A stretch of DNA of 64,000 nucleotides from Lasiosphaeria ovina (lineage: Eukaryota; Ascomycota; Sordariomycetes; Sordariales; Lasiosphaeriaceae): NCBI GenBank assembly GCA_033439765.1, contig JAULSN010000005.1, positions 1,488,001 to 1,552,000 on the forward strand. Reading direction: 5' to 3'. The notes under the pieces were generated by a model. The model saw nothing but the letters and a program-made list of their open reading frames with translations. It had not been told where the DNA came from and ran no database searches. The position numbers were made by a program, and so were the translations under genes. Shown here piece by piece: positions 48,718-59,282 of the stretch (its first letter is position 1; each line of letters begins with the position of its first letter).

Positions 48718-50606
48718 TTAGCAAATGGCATGCGTCTTGCCGGTCCTGCCCTGGATAGAGTGCGTCTCCTTCTGTAGTTGCGGCTTTAGCATCATGAACA
48801 ATATTGAAGAAGAAGTGAGGGATCACGTGAAAGGGGTGGCTTACCCGGTACTTGGGGTGGTTGTGGGTTGCCTTGCCGCTGGCCGTGTGGTTCTTGTGAA
48901 TAAAGTCCTGCTGCTTCTTGATGCTGTCACGGTCCATCTGTTCGAGCAGCTGCTGGCCGAGCTTGATGTCGGCAATCAGATTGTCGCAGCGGCTGCGCGT
49001 AAAGTCCTCGCGCACCACGACGCGCAGCATCTTGAGGTTTTTGGTGTTGGGCGCCATTGTGTAGGCCGGCACAACCCATCCGCGCACACGAAGCTGGCTG
49101 CAGGCGAGGGAGGGGGTGTTAGCTTTCAGCCATTCCATTTCCGCAATTGGTGAGTACGTACTGTGCCAAGGCAAACTCGTCGTAGTTTCGGTCTTCTTGG
49201 GGCGTAAGGCGGAACGCTACAAGAGGTAGGCCCTCTCCCGACTTCTTGGACATGATGATGAAGCCCATGGCCTCGAGCGAGTCGGACAGGTAGTTGGCCG
49301 TCCGCGTCAGGTTGCTCATGATGGCACGGTATCCGTGCTTGCCGAGGCGGATCAGCTGGTAGTACTGCCCAATGACCTGGCTGGCGCCTTTGCTGAAATT
49401 TAGCGTGAACGAGGCTTGGTCGGCGCCAAGATAGTTGATGTTGAAGACGAGCTCTTTCGGCAGGTATTCGGCGCTACGCCACACAACCCAGCCGACGCCG
49501 GGGTATACGAGGCCATACTGTGATTTTGGTTAGCGTCGGCACTATCTGAGCCCATGGCTCTCGGAGAGCAAACGCTGCCGTCTTGGACATACCTTGTGGC
49601 CGGAGACGTTGATTGAGACAACCTTCTCCAGACGGAAATCCCACTTAAGGTCCGGAACGACGAACGGAGCAACGAACCCGCCGCTAGCCGCATCGACGTG
49701 AATGGGGATGTCGAGCCCCTTCCTCACCAGCAGATCGTTAACGGCCTTGACGTCTTCGTACTCGCCCGTGTAGGTAGTGCCCAGAATGGTGCAGATGCCA
49801 ATGGTGTTCTCGTCGACGAGGTTGACCGTCTCCTCGGGGTCGATGACGTATCGTTCCTGGGTGCAGTAGACGAGCTTCTCGTCGACCTCAAAGTAGCGGG
49901 CGGCTTTCTCCCAGCAGACCTGCACGGCCGAGGACATGATGATGTTGGGCTTGTCGGTCGACTTGCCTGCGGCCACGCGCTTGTTCTTCCAGCGCTTCTT
50001 CATAGCCAGCACGGCCAGCATGATGGCCTCGGAGCTGCCGACGCAGGACGTGCCTACTGCGCCCTTGGTTGCGTCGTCGGAGCCGCCTGGCGCGTTGAAC
50101 AGGCGGCCGATCATGGACACGCATCGGTTCTGGATGTCTGCCGACTGGGGGTACTCCTCGTAGTCGATGAAGTTCTTGGAGAAGGACTCGGTCATGAGCT
50201 TCTCGGCTTCTTCCTCCTGCGCGGCTGTCAGTGACTATTTGATGCGTGACCTTGTGCTCGTCCCACAGCGAATCATTACCATGTAAGTCGTGACAAACGA
50301 AGCCAAGCTGTGTTTGGTCAGCGAAAGCCAGGAACTCGAAAGGGCGAAGCTTCAATCGACCTACTTCAGCATGGGGTTGCCGTCGAGACTGAGCTCGTCC
50401 TTGATCATGCGGTATGCGACCTCCTTGGGCATCTCCCTCTCGGGCATCTCGTGCCTGGGCAGGTCGAGGGCGGCAAACCTGGAGCCGTAGACGCTGGTGG
50501 TGAAGGCATCCTCGTCGTTGACAAGCTGGAGATGGGCCTTCTTGACGCTCTCGACGAGCTTGTCATCGATCTCGTCCTCGGACGGGATGGTGCTGAGGTG
50601 GACCAT
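48718..50606 (-). CDS. GAD1: Glutamate decarboxylase
   Basis: Six exons on the minus strand, 50606-50365, 50307-50280, 50216-49593, 49517-49162, 49097-48845 and 48771-48718, all with GT-AG borders and matching phases, give 518 residues. The enzyme is PLP-dependent and converts glutamate to GABA and CO2, the entry to the GABA shunt, usually in the cytosol. Family marks are [18 protein letters not shown] (spanning exons 1-3), [22 protein letters not shown] and the PLP-binding Lys298 in INVSGHK at the exon 3/4 border. [11 protein letters not shown] and a C-terminus GKTHAIC follow. Exon 2 is only 28 nt and easy to miss in automatic gene models; leaving it out breaks the conserved sequence. The length is normal for fungal GAD. 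GABA use in conidiation or acid stress is known in other fungi, not shown here. Confidence 0.95.
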
Positions 50607-52897
50607 TTTTATTCTGGCTGTGATGTATGTACAGCAAAGCACGTCGAGGGGCTTATTACGGGATACGGCGGAATCACAGCAGGAAGAAGTTTTGCAAAGT
50701 CTCTGGGGACGGGACAGGACAGGACAGGTGGGAAGGGACGGGCAGATGCAGCAGATACCTTAGCAGCTAAGGTATGGATGTAATGTACAGCTAGCAAAGG
50801 TGCTAGGACCGATGTGCAAGAGGTTGGGAGAAAGCGGCCCTGTTATAGCTATCGCTGCGATGCGATGCGAGGCGGTGCGGTGCGGACGATGCAGTGCGGT
50901 GCGTTGGCTGAGGGGTTTTATGCACCTGGAGCGTCACTCAATGCACTCCTTTGTCAATCCAAACGTCTGTTTGGTCTGTTTGCATTTCCCGTTGGCACCT
51001 CTCACCTAAGAAAGATACGGCATGCACGGTTGTAAGAGAGCTGGAGCTGGAGTTGGAGCTCGAGCTGAGCCACTCAGGGGTAGGAGGAAATAAGGCGGCG
51101 GAAATGGCGGGGGAGCTCTGCCCTGCCCCGCACATCTCATGATTCATCGGCCAGGAAGCTCAAGTGGGATGTGGCAATCGCCTTGTGTGAGTGTGCACTG
51201 GCCAGTAATTGGGGCACAAGTCCCGAGCAAATGGACTGAAATCGTTTTTTTTGGAGACATGGACACGAAGCCAACTCCCGTCTGTGGAAGGTGCGAGGGA
51301 AACAACACCACGGAAGGGACCGTGACAGGAGACTGCCAGTTTGGTGGCGAGCTGGAGGCCGCCAAGCTTCCAGGGATGGAGCTCGAGGCTGGCGGGGGGG
51401 ACCTGCCCTGCCGAACTCGTGGAGGCCGTTTTTGTTCGGGCTTGGGCAGCTACGTATGCCACAAAATCCGGTCACATCTATGCACATGTGCATACGTACT
51501 TGTACTGCACGAGTGACGCAGCTGCTTCATAAAGCTTGTATTTCCGTCGCACAGGCCATTCAAGTGCGTTTCTGAGTGCTCTCAGCGGCCTATTGCCCCT
51601 CTCGCGGATGCGGTGAGAGGGGTTTCGGACCGCCGTCGTCCTACACAACAAGGCAGGCCTGGACGGATCGCGCTTACTGCAGCGAGCACTAATACGCTGC
51701 GGGGTGAGCGGCTGACTAAAATGGAAGGCAGTTGGGTGCAAACACGCTGTGGGCGGCAGGCAAGGGGGAATGCGCCTGCCGTGCAATTCGGACATCGTAT
51801 TGGTCTCCACGCACCTACGGATAGAAGCTACTGGGCTGCACTTTCTGATTTCACAGAAGGCTAGAGATGGCTGCAAATCTTGGGGAAGGACAGCCATCCA
51901 AGGACATAAAAAATGGCCACACCGACATTCCCCAACGCATGTACAATTCATACGTACAACACTACCTGGTAGGGTTGGTATTTATTTACACATGCGAATT
52001 CCCGCAACTTTTTGATGGTTCGATGTCAGTGGCGCACCATCACACTGCTGTTGGGTCTCAAACCCCCACCCATCCCTTCCGCAGCCAGCCTTACCGAGAG
52101 ACAACACCAGCTGAGCCAACGATAGATAACCTTGCCTCGGATGGCTATCATGGGGTTGGGGGCAATACCTTCGTTGTTAGTATACGCGGTGTCATACGAA
52201 GACTGAGTAACGAGCGAAAACCATCCATAGCCACAATCTGCTCTGATTATGTGGCGCGGCATTGGAATGTTCTCGGGCACTGTTTTTACCTAATGTCACC
52301 CAGCACTACTACCTACGTCTCACGATATCTCCTGCTTTTTTATCGTGCCCCCCAAGGACTGAAGATCTGCTTCCACAAATCGGCAGTCTCTCTCGCACTG
52401 CCGAGACGGAAACACAGCCACCTGCTATTTACCTACTGAATCGGAACAAGTATCTCCCATGCCACTTGTCCGGCCATCGATGCTATCAGCCAGCTCCAGG
52501 CTCGATGCGTCGTCTGTTCTCAGCTCAGGGGCTTACATCTGATTATACGGATACCTGCGAGAAGCCCCTGACCAACAACATTGTTCATGGCCACACGAGA
52601 AGCCCAGCCGGACAGCTTACACGGGCCGTGAAGACGTACCCGAAAGCCAATGCCCCCTGTTACACGGACTATACATTCTTCATCCCCGCTGAAGGTGAGA
52701 GAACTCCTTTTCAACTCATTTCACACAACACAACCCAGATCGGCCATTTATGCTCCATGTGGAAACCGCATGTCCGATTCAAAATTTCTATACAAGTCCG
52801 TGTCCATGTTGCTTCCTCTCAGCCCCAAAGGGTTCGTGCCAAAGTTCAGGATGCATGCCGCAGGCGGCCAACAGGGGTTGGGGGTGCCTCGCCTTAC
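50607..52897. other. Intergenic interval: GAD promoter and downstream of BNA7
   Basis: Both flanking genes are on the minus strand. Near 50711-50730 lie tandem GGACA units and near 50862-50905 degenerate GCGATGCG/GCGGTGCG units, in the GAD upstream region. At 51040-51070 there are GAGCTG-type units. No supportable gene; several frames of 80-190 codons lack protein character. Confidence 0.55.
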
Positions 52898-53884
52898 CTA
52901 CAGCTCCGACATGATCTCACTAAATATTTCGGCGAGCCGGTCACCCTCCACCCACAGCGCGTCATGCCCGCCTGTCGCATCTTTCTCGTCTACCTGCAGC
53001 GAGGGAGACTTCTTGAGGTAGGCCCTCATTTTCTCGAGCTGGCTGTACGGCACCAAAGTGTCCCCGCTGCTCTGGACAAGCACAACCCGTCTTCCCTCAC
53101 TCCACTCGTCTGGCCACCATGTGGCCGTCGCAGGACACGCTGTCTTCCACACACTCTCGTCGTGACCGAAGGCGTTGCGCGTGAACGCCACATAATCGTC
53201 GCGTAGCCACTCGAACCCTGGGGGCGTGTCCCCGATGAAGCCCGCGAGGTCGTAGAGTCCGTTGAGGCCGAGCAAAACAGCAGGCTTCGCAATGGTGGTG
53301 CTCAGACCCCATCGCGCCGGATCCATGACAGCCTGAAAAGCCAGCATCGCACCGCAGCTGTGGCCGGACAAGACATACGGACCCGTCGCGGCCCCCAGAC
53401 GCTGCAGAAACGAAATACCGGCGAGGACGTCGCTGATGTGGTCTGGGTGCTTGGCCTGCCGGGCCGGGTCCGACGACGGGTCCTGATTTGGCGACAGTCG
53501 GTAATTGAGCGACGCCACACCAGCCACGGAATCGAGACTGGGACCGGGGTCGGGGCCGGAGCCGGGGCCGGGGTCGACTGTGCCTCGCAGGAGGCGCTTT
53601 GCAGCGGCGGAGATGGCCGACGAGCTTATCCCGGGATCGCACCACGCGCCACCGTGGACAAAGACCAGCCAATGGCCCGGGCGGCTCGGGAGCGACGCTG
53701 CATCAATAACGGTGGCTCCAGACGGGGGGGCCGCCGGGATCCAAACGTCGAGCGTCTGCAGTGACACACCCCCTGCCACATACGGAACATGTTGCTTACG
53801 CCAGCCAATGGCTTTACCCGTCTCGTCGTCGGCGACGGGCGTCCAGGGAACCAAGGCCCATGCAGATCGGTCATCGGCCGACAT
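52898..53884 (-). CDS. BNA7: Kynurenine formamidase (BNA7-like)
   Basis: Single-exon, 328-residue alpha/beta hydrolase starting at ATG 53884 (MSADDRSAW). It hydrolyses N-formylkynurenine to kynurenine and formate, the second step of tryptophan breakdown towards NAD, in the cytosol. Seen in the sequence: the oxyanion motif HGGAW (77-81), the nucleophile Ser176 in GHSCGA, Asp275 (SSGDTLVP) and His307 (GGHDALW), a complete triad with the family's characteristic HGGAW. A Pro/Gly/Asp-rich stretch at about 104-118 is a low-complexity insertion before the NYRLSP segment. The frame continues upstream of the chosen ATG, but that part does not look conserved. Other arylformamidases or small esterases are the alternative, less likely given HGGAW and GLNGLYDL. 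Confidence 0.88.
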   Translation of the reverse strand: MSADDRSAWALVPWTPVADDETGKAIGWRKQHVPYVAGGVSLQTLDVWIPAAPPSGATVIDAASLPSRPGHWLVFVHGGAWCDPGISSSAISAAAKRLLRGTVDPGPGSGPDPGPSLDSVAGVASLNYRLSPNQDPSSDPARQAKHPDHISDVLAGISFLQRLGAATGPYVLSGHSCGAMLAFQAVMDPARWGLSTTIAKPAVLLGLNGLYDLAGFIGDTPPGFEWLRDDYVAFTRNAFGHDESVWKTACPATATWWPDEWSEGRRVVLVQSSGDTLVPYSQLEKMRAYLKKSPSLQVDEKDATGGHDALWVEGDRLAEIFSEIMSEL

Positions 53885-56645
53885 TTCGCTCGTACGGCGC
53901 GCCGCGCGACCAGCCTGGCAATAACACGTAACCCAATAAGATCCTGGTTCGCCAAGTGTCTCCCTGCTCGGTCTCACGGGCAGGCCTCTTAGAAATCCTT
54001 CAGGTCTGAGCTGCGAAACATGCGACGTATTCCCAACGCCTGTTTGCGGTGACGTTGAGAGTGGAACTGTCACTGCAGAGAGTATCGATTAAACCCCCCC
54101 CCCACATTTCCCACTTCACCTGCCCTCCCGTCGGGGTTCTTTCCGGGGTGCCAAGCTTTCTGCGGTGGGCTTCCGAAACTCCCGAACTCCCTCCCCCCTC
54201 CCTTGTCCCCTTCCCCGCCTGTTCGGCTCGGCAGCTCGGAAGATCCGGCTCGAGGGCAGAAATGGGGGGGTCCGCCCCAGGCAGAACTATCTCTCCACAA
54301 ATTCTGTCTGTCGGGGCCCTTTGCCTGGAAAACGGAGAATTAATAGGCGACCGCTATTATTCCGTTGCCCACTTGAGGGTGTGGTTAACAAGGACCTTGA
54401 GGGGGGGACGAATAATACTACATGTCATATTCCTTATTCCAACCACCCCTCGCTTTTCACCCCTCCGACGGGAAAAAGGGGGGGGGGGGTTAGAACTAAT
54501 CGGATTGTATGCCGGCGAACTCTGCCGGTTTCCGAAAGAAAGGAAAAGCAAAACGAAAAACATTCATTTTTAAATATATGCACACCCGCATAAAGTCCGG
54601 CAAGTAGAAACTTGCCTGCCGAACTGGACCCGGCCGAACTAGCCGACCGGCCTGGCAGCCGGACCAGCCTTTCAACACAAGGTATATATCCGATAGGGTG
54701 GGCGCATAAGGTAGGTTAGCTTGGTGCTCTCCGGGACTCCCCCACCCCATCCAATTCGAGCTGGGGGGGTGGGGAGGGGGGGGTTGGGGTTGTTTTTTTT
54801 CGCTTGCACATCTACTATGTATATATATATGGTACTCTACTCTAACTGCGCTGCTACGGCAGTCTGATCTGGATCCCGAACACTTTTTTTCTTTTTGGAA
54901 AGGGGGGAGGGGAACGCCGGACGCGGGTGGCTGCAATATGCTGTCGCACGTTTTTTAGAGTGCGCAGGCAATATGATGAAATCAAGCTGTTTATGTATAC
55001 CTTACCTTACCTATGTGCGTGTCGGATAGATGGGAGCGAGAATGGAGCGGGCGTTGATTGCTGGAAAAAAAAATCTAGACTGCATACCGAGGCAGGCGAG
55101 CCTGAGTCCCGGGATGGAGTGTGCATGCGTGTGCGCACGTGTTGTGGGCATGTTTGTGTCTGTGTCCGTGTGTGCCTGGGTGTGTGGAATCGGTCCAACT
55201 GTCAAGAGCTGTTGTTTACTATTGCTCATCCGGCAGAGGAAAAAAAGGTAGAGAGGCTTTGGCCATCATTCGTAGAGTAATGTAATATGTAGTTTTTTTT
55301 TTTGCTTCTGGCTGGCCTGCCTTCCTTCGGGCGTGTTACATATGTTTACATATGTATATATATCAGTCGCCTGCCTTCCCGCCCGCCCACGACATTATAT
55401 GTTTTTTCCGACCTCCTTCCCCTTCCACCCCCAACTCCATACTGATATCGTGTCTCTTTGCTTCACTTCGTATCCATTTTTTTTCGCGCCCTCTCTTCTT
55501 TAGCGAAGACAGATCGAAACAAAACCTGACAAAGTGACCCATGAGGTGTCTTCATCGAATGTGTGTCGTGGTCCGAGTTTTCTCCCTTCCCCCTTTTTGA
55601 TAGATATCCCGTCCTTCAAAGTCGGCAGTTTACAAAAAAACAATAAGGCAAAGAACAAAAACAACGCTAGAACAGTGGTATCAAAATAAAAGGAAAGAAA
55701 AAAAGCCGCCAAAATATCCTTCGCCTCCTGCCGATATTTTGTTTGCCCTTTAGTGGGGGCCGCACATGCTGGCCGAGCAGGAAACAATATATAGCCAGAT
55801 AGAAGTAGAGAAATAAGAAAGAAACGAGAAAAGCAAGCTGGTATCTTCCCACCGATTTAACAAAGACGAAAAAATGGAGACCGAGAATAGCAAAATAAAC
55901 CTGAATATTTTTTGTAATTAATAGGGAAAAAAGCCTACGGGGATGTATCCAAGGCCAACCGCAGGGGTGAATATGGAGGATATGGCCAAAGACCGAGTAA
56001 TGAGGACGCTGAAATTCATCAAAGCGTCAGAGGACATATGTATAGTACGTATTGCGTGATGTACGCCTGGCCTCCCGTACAGGGCATATATGTGTGCGTG
56101 TGTCGACGGGTTAAAGGGGGAGGGGAGGATCATGTAATCAACCCCTTGCCCCCTCCCCGTCCCCCTTTTTGTGCCCTGGTCGTGAGGCAAATAACCATCG
56201 AGGAGCCGTGGAGGTGGATGGTTGTGTGGGGAGGAATTTGCGTCGTCTCTCGTCTGACGCGGAAGCCAAGTAAAAGGAATTCATCGTGAGTCGTGGGCGT
56301 TTGAAACCCCAACTCCTTCTTTCCTTTTCCTCGACTTCTGGGACCTCGCCGTCCTTTTTCGTTTGCTTGCAAACAGCGTGTTACACTGATTCGCTTGCTC
56401 GCGTGGCTCGTGACGTCGCTGTGTTTGCGAGTTCGAGTTCGGCCACCCCTCTGGCTGGAGGGGGTATCTTTTTTTCTCCCTCTGCTATATGAACAGACCC
56501 AACCTCCTTCATATTTCCATCATGGTCATGGCGTGGGGGAGGAGTGGGCTGACACTTTGCCTGCTGACTGCCTGTCCTGCCTGCTCCTCTCCCTGCCTGT
56601 AAATGTGTGTTCCTTGTCAAATGTAAAAACCCGCGAGATAGGTTC
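53885..56645. other. Gene-poor interval with G- and T-rich tracts
   Basis: No supportable gene. Runs of G near 54478-54490 and 54765-54785, an AT-alternating stretch near 54818-54832 and TACCTTACC near 55000 are the only patterns. The interval is the BNA7 promoter at one end and the 3' region of the Zn2Cys6 gene at the other. Confidence 0.55.
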
Positions 56646-59282
56646 TCATATGATATTCGCAATGCTGATACGCTCCTGGTTCTTGCTCCTGGCCACGCCC
56701 GCGGCGGTGGGGCTGTTCGATGATGCCATGACGCCGCTGCTGCTGCTGCTTCCGCCCATCTCCATCTTGATGTTGACGGGGGCCGCAAGCTGCTGAGGTG
56801 GCGGCAGGTGTGGCAGCAGCGGAGGCCAGACCTGTTGTCTCTGGGCAGCGGACGGTGCCGTGATGGGTGTCGTCGACTGGGACGTCAGGAGCCCTTGCAC
56901 CGCGCCCTGCAGCCCCTCCCAACCGGCGGATGCCCACTCCCAGCGCTCGTCGCTCGTCAGGCTGGTCCGCGCCTCGAGGCTGAACAGGTTGTGCTTCCCT
57001 CCCGCCGTTGCAGCCGCCGCCGTGGGCGAGTGGCTCAGTTGGTGTTGGTGGTGCACTGCTGGCGGCGGCTCGCGCTCGCCGCCGGCCCAGACCCAGGCCG
57101 TGTCGCTGCCGGCCTGCAGGTCGGCGCTGACGTATGCTAGCAGCTCCTCGTCGCGAAGGAGAGCGTCCTGTAGAGCGCCGGGCGCCGGGGCGCGGTGCGC
57201 GTGCTGCTGCTGGGAGGGGCCGGACGGGGCGGCCTGCGCGAGAAAGGCGGCGTACTCGGCCTTCTTGGACCCGAGGGCCGAGACAAAAAAGGCCAGGAAG
57301 CGGCCGCACGGGGCAGCCACGTCGCGGTGCTCGTTGATGGCGCCCAGGGCGCGGATGCAGCTGGACGCCTGCTCCAGATAGCCCGTCAGCAGCAGGAACA
57401 GTGTGCAGCGGAAGATGTGCGTCGTAAGCAGCGCCGTAGCGCCCTCGGGCAGGGCCGACGTGGTGCGGGCGAGCAGCGACGCCGTCTCGAGGGCCGTGTG
57501 GGTGCACTGCTCGATGGCGGTACGGCGCACGTCGGGCGGGCACGTGGGCATGAGATTGTGCCGGTGCAGGAGCAGGCGCGCGTGTAGTAGGTATATCAGG
57601 GGGTTCAGGAGCACGGGCGAGAGGGCCGCGTTGCTTGAGGGATCGCACGTCTGCGGGAAGGTGGACAGGCACGAGGCAAAGTGTTGGTCAAAGGTGGCAA
57701 GGCGGGTGGGCGCGATGACGGGCGTCGACAAGGCCCGGCCCAGGGCCGTGTACGAGCGCACGACGTGGATGACGGCCAGCAGCGAGTGCGTCAGCGGCTC
57801 GGCGCCGGTGGGCACCAGCATGCCGCCGTCGTGGATGAAGTGGTCGTCGACGTGGGCTGGCAGCTGCACGTCGCAGTCCGAGTCGTCAATGAGCGCCGGC
57901 CGGCCGAGCTCGAGGGCCAGGCTCCGGTCGAGAATGTAGATGGTCCACCACGTCCTCCGCCGCATCTCGCCCTCGATTATGGGCCACGGGCCCGACTCCG
58001 AGTAGAGCCCAATGTCCTGGGCCGCCCGCACGGCGCTCCCAAGCCAGGTCCACGCCGCCGATTTGAGATTCAGCTCGTTCAGCGCAATGCTGATCAGCAC
58101 CAGCGTCCGCGCATTGTCCAGCACCGGCTCGTTGTTCCAGGGGTCGATGAGCGTGCGGGCCGTCTCCACCAGGTGAGCGGCCGAGTAGGCTCGGTTCTGC
58201 TCGTTCTCGACCGTAAAGAGCCTGCCCACGGCCAACACGGCAAAGAAGAGGGACATGAAGGTCTGCGGCACGCGCACGGAGCTCCCCGGCTTGTACAGGT
58301 TGTCGACGGCCTGCTGGAACGAGGGCCAGTGTACGATGGGCGTCATGGTGTGGGCCGAGGCGTAGTAGGCCCGGAGCAGCGGCTCCGTGGCCTGGCGGGG
58401 CGGCAGAAGATGCTGGAAGTCTCGAAGCTCGGGGGTGGCGGGCCGGCGGAAAGGGGCGGGCGGCTTCCACACGCCGCGCGAGAAAATGCGCAGGTTGGAC
58501 CTCGCGCGGGCTAGGTCGTGCATGGCGGCCGGCCTCTTCTTGTGCTTGGGCGCCATGTTGATCTCGGGGAGCTGCAGGGGCAGCTGCTCGATGCCGTCGA
58601 CGTCCATGTCCAGGGGCCCGTCTCGCTCCTGCATCAGGCGGCGGAGTGTCGAGTTCTCGCGCTGGACGCGCTGCATCTGCTTCTCGAGGTCCTGGACCTG
58701 CTTGATAGACGACATGCGCCGGTTCGTCTCCTTGGTGAACTGGCACTTGACGCTGCGGCTCGAGCACTCGGAGCAGCTCGTCATCTCGGTGGCGTCGCAC
58801 TTGACCTTTCTCTCGCGGCAGGCATCGCAGCTGGGGTCCTTCCTCCTTTGGCGGTACGCCCGCTTCTGGGCCTGGGAGCTCGACGACGAGGGCAGCTGGG
58901 CGTGCGAGGGCACCGGAGTGCCGCCCACCGACTCGCCCGAGGGCAGCGAGTCCCTCCCCATGGCGGACGACGTGGCCGTGACGGGCGTGTAGGGCTGGAA
59001 CGAGCACTGCGAGGACGAAGAGGGCAGCGGGGGGATGCCTATGGGGTGGGGAGCCTGGGCCGGATTCGACCTGGAAGTCGCCGGGGTTGCTGTTGCGGAA
59101 GCTGCTGATGAGGATGTCGTCGTGGTCGTTGTCGTCGAGGTCGTCAAGGTCGAGCCCATCAGGCCGCTAAGATACTGCGTGGGCGGCTTGGGCGAGGTGG
59201 CCGACGAAACGGACGACGAGTCGTAGGACCGCCTGGAGGGGTTGGGGGATCGAGCATACGGGTTGTGCGACGCAGCTGCCAT
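56646..59282 (-). CDS. Zn(II)2Cys6 transcription factor with coiled coil and fungal_trans domain
   Basis: Single-exon, 878-residue protein from ATG 59282. Residues 1-140 are disordered and Ser/Thr/Pro-rich (a run of about nine Thr near 50). A basic stretch, KRAYRQRRKDP, precedes the zinc cluster C152-x2-C155-x6-C162-x7-C170-x2-C173-x6-C180 (SCDACRERKVKCDATEMTSC). Directly after it, residues about 182-220 (RRMSSIKQVQDLEKQMQRVQ, then RENSTLRRL) form a probable dimerising coiled coil, so binding to paired half-sites is likely. The fungal_trans middle-homology domain spans roughly 310-570 (for example HTMTPIVHWPSF). The C-terminal part contains Gln/His-rich and Ser-rich stretches. I do not recognise the named orthologue, so its targets are unknown. 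GC-rich third positions create long antisense frames that are not genes. Confidence 0.9.
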   Translation of the reverse strand: MAAASHNPYARSPNPSRRSYDSSSVSSATSPKPPTQYLSGLMGSTLTTSTTTTTTTSSSAASATATPATSRSNPAQAPHPIGIPPLPSSSSQCSFQPYTPVTATSSAMGRDSLPSGESVGGTPVPSHAQLPSSSSSQAQKRAYRQRRKDPSCDACRERKVKCDATEMTSCSECSSRSVKCQFTKETNRRMSSIKQVQDLEKQMQRVQRENSTLRRLMQERDGPLDMDVDGIEQLPLQLPEINMAPKHKKRPAAMHDLARARSNLRIFSRGVWKPPAPFRRPATPELRDFQHLLPPRQATEPLLRAYYASAHTMTPIVHWPSFQQAVDNLYKPGSSVRVPQTFMSLFFAVLAVGRLFTVENEQNRAYSAAHLVETARTLIDPWNNEPVLDNARTLVLISIALNELNLKSAAWTWLGSAVRAAQDIGLYSESGPWPIIEGEMRRRTWWTIYILDRSLALELGRPALIDDSDCDVQLPAHVDDHFIHDGGMLVPTGAEPLTHSLLAVIHVVRSYTALGRALSTPVIAPTRLATFDQHFASCLSTFPQTCDPSSNAALSPVLLNPLIYLLHARLLLHRHNLMPTCPPDVRRTAIEQCTHTALETASLLARTTSALPEGATALLTTHIFRCTLFLLLTGYLEQASSCIRALGAINEHRDVAAPCGRFLAFFVSALGSKKAEYAAFLAQAAPSGPSQQQHAHRAPAPGALQDALLRDEELLAYVSADLQAGSDTAWVWAGGEREPPPAVHHQHQLSHSPTAAAATAGGKHNLFSLEARTSLTSDERWEWASAGWEGLQGAVQGLLTSQSTTPITAPSAAQRQQVWPPLLPHLPPPQQLAAPVNIKMEMGGSSSSSGVMASSNSPTAAGVARSKNQERISIANII

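Noticed and set aside
56808..59108. Long plus-strand frames opposite the Zn2Cys6 gene (up to 277 codons)
   Set aside because: Same cause: GC-rich third positions of the real minus-strand gene. No motifs.
48718..59282. GAD, BNA7 and the Zn2Cys6 gene as a metabolic cluster
   Set aside because: All are on the minus strand, but the pathways differ, the gaps are 2-3 kb and no tailoring enzymes or transporters are present.
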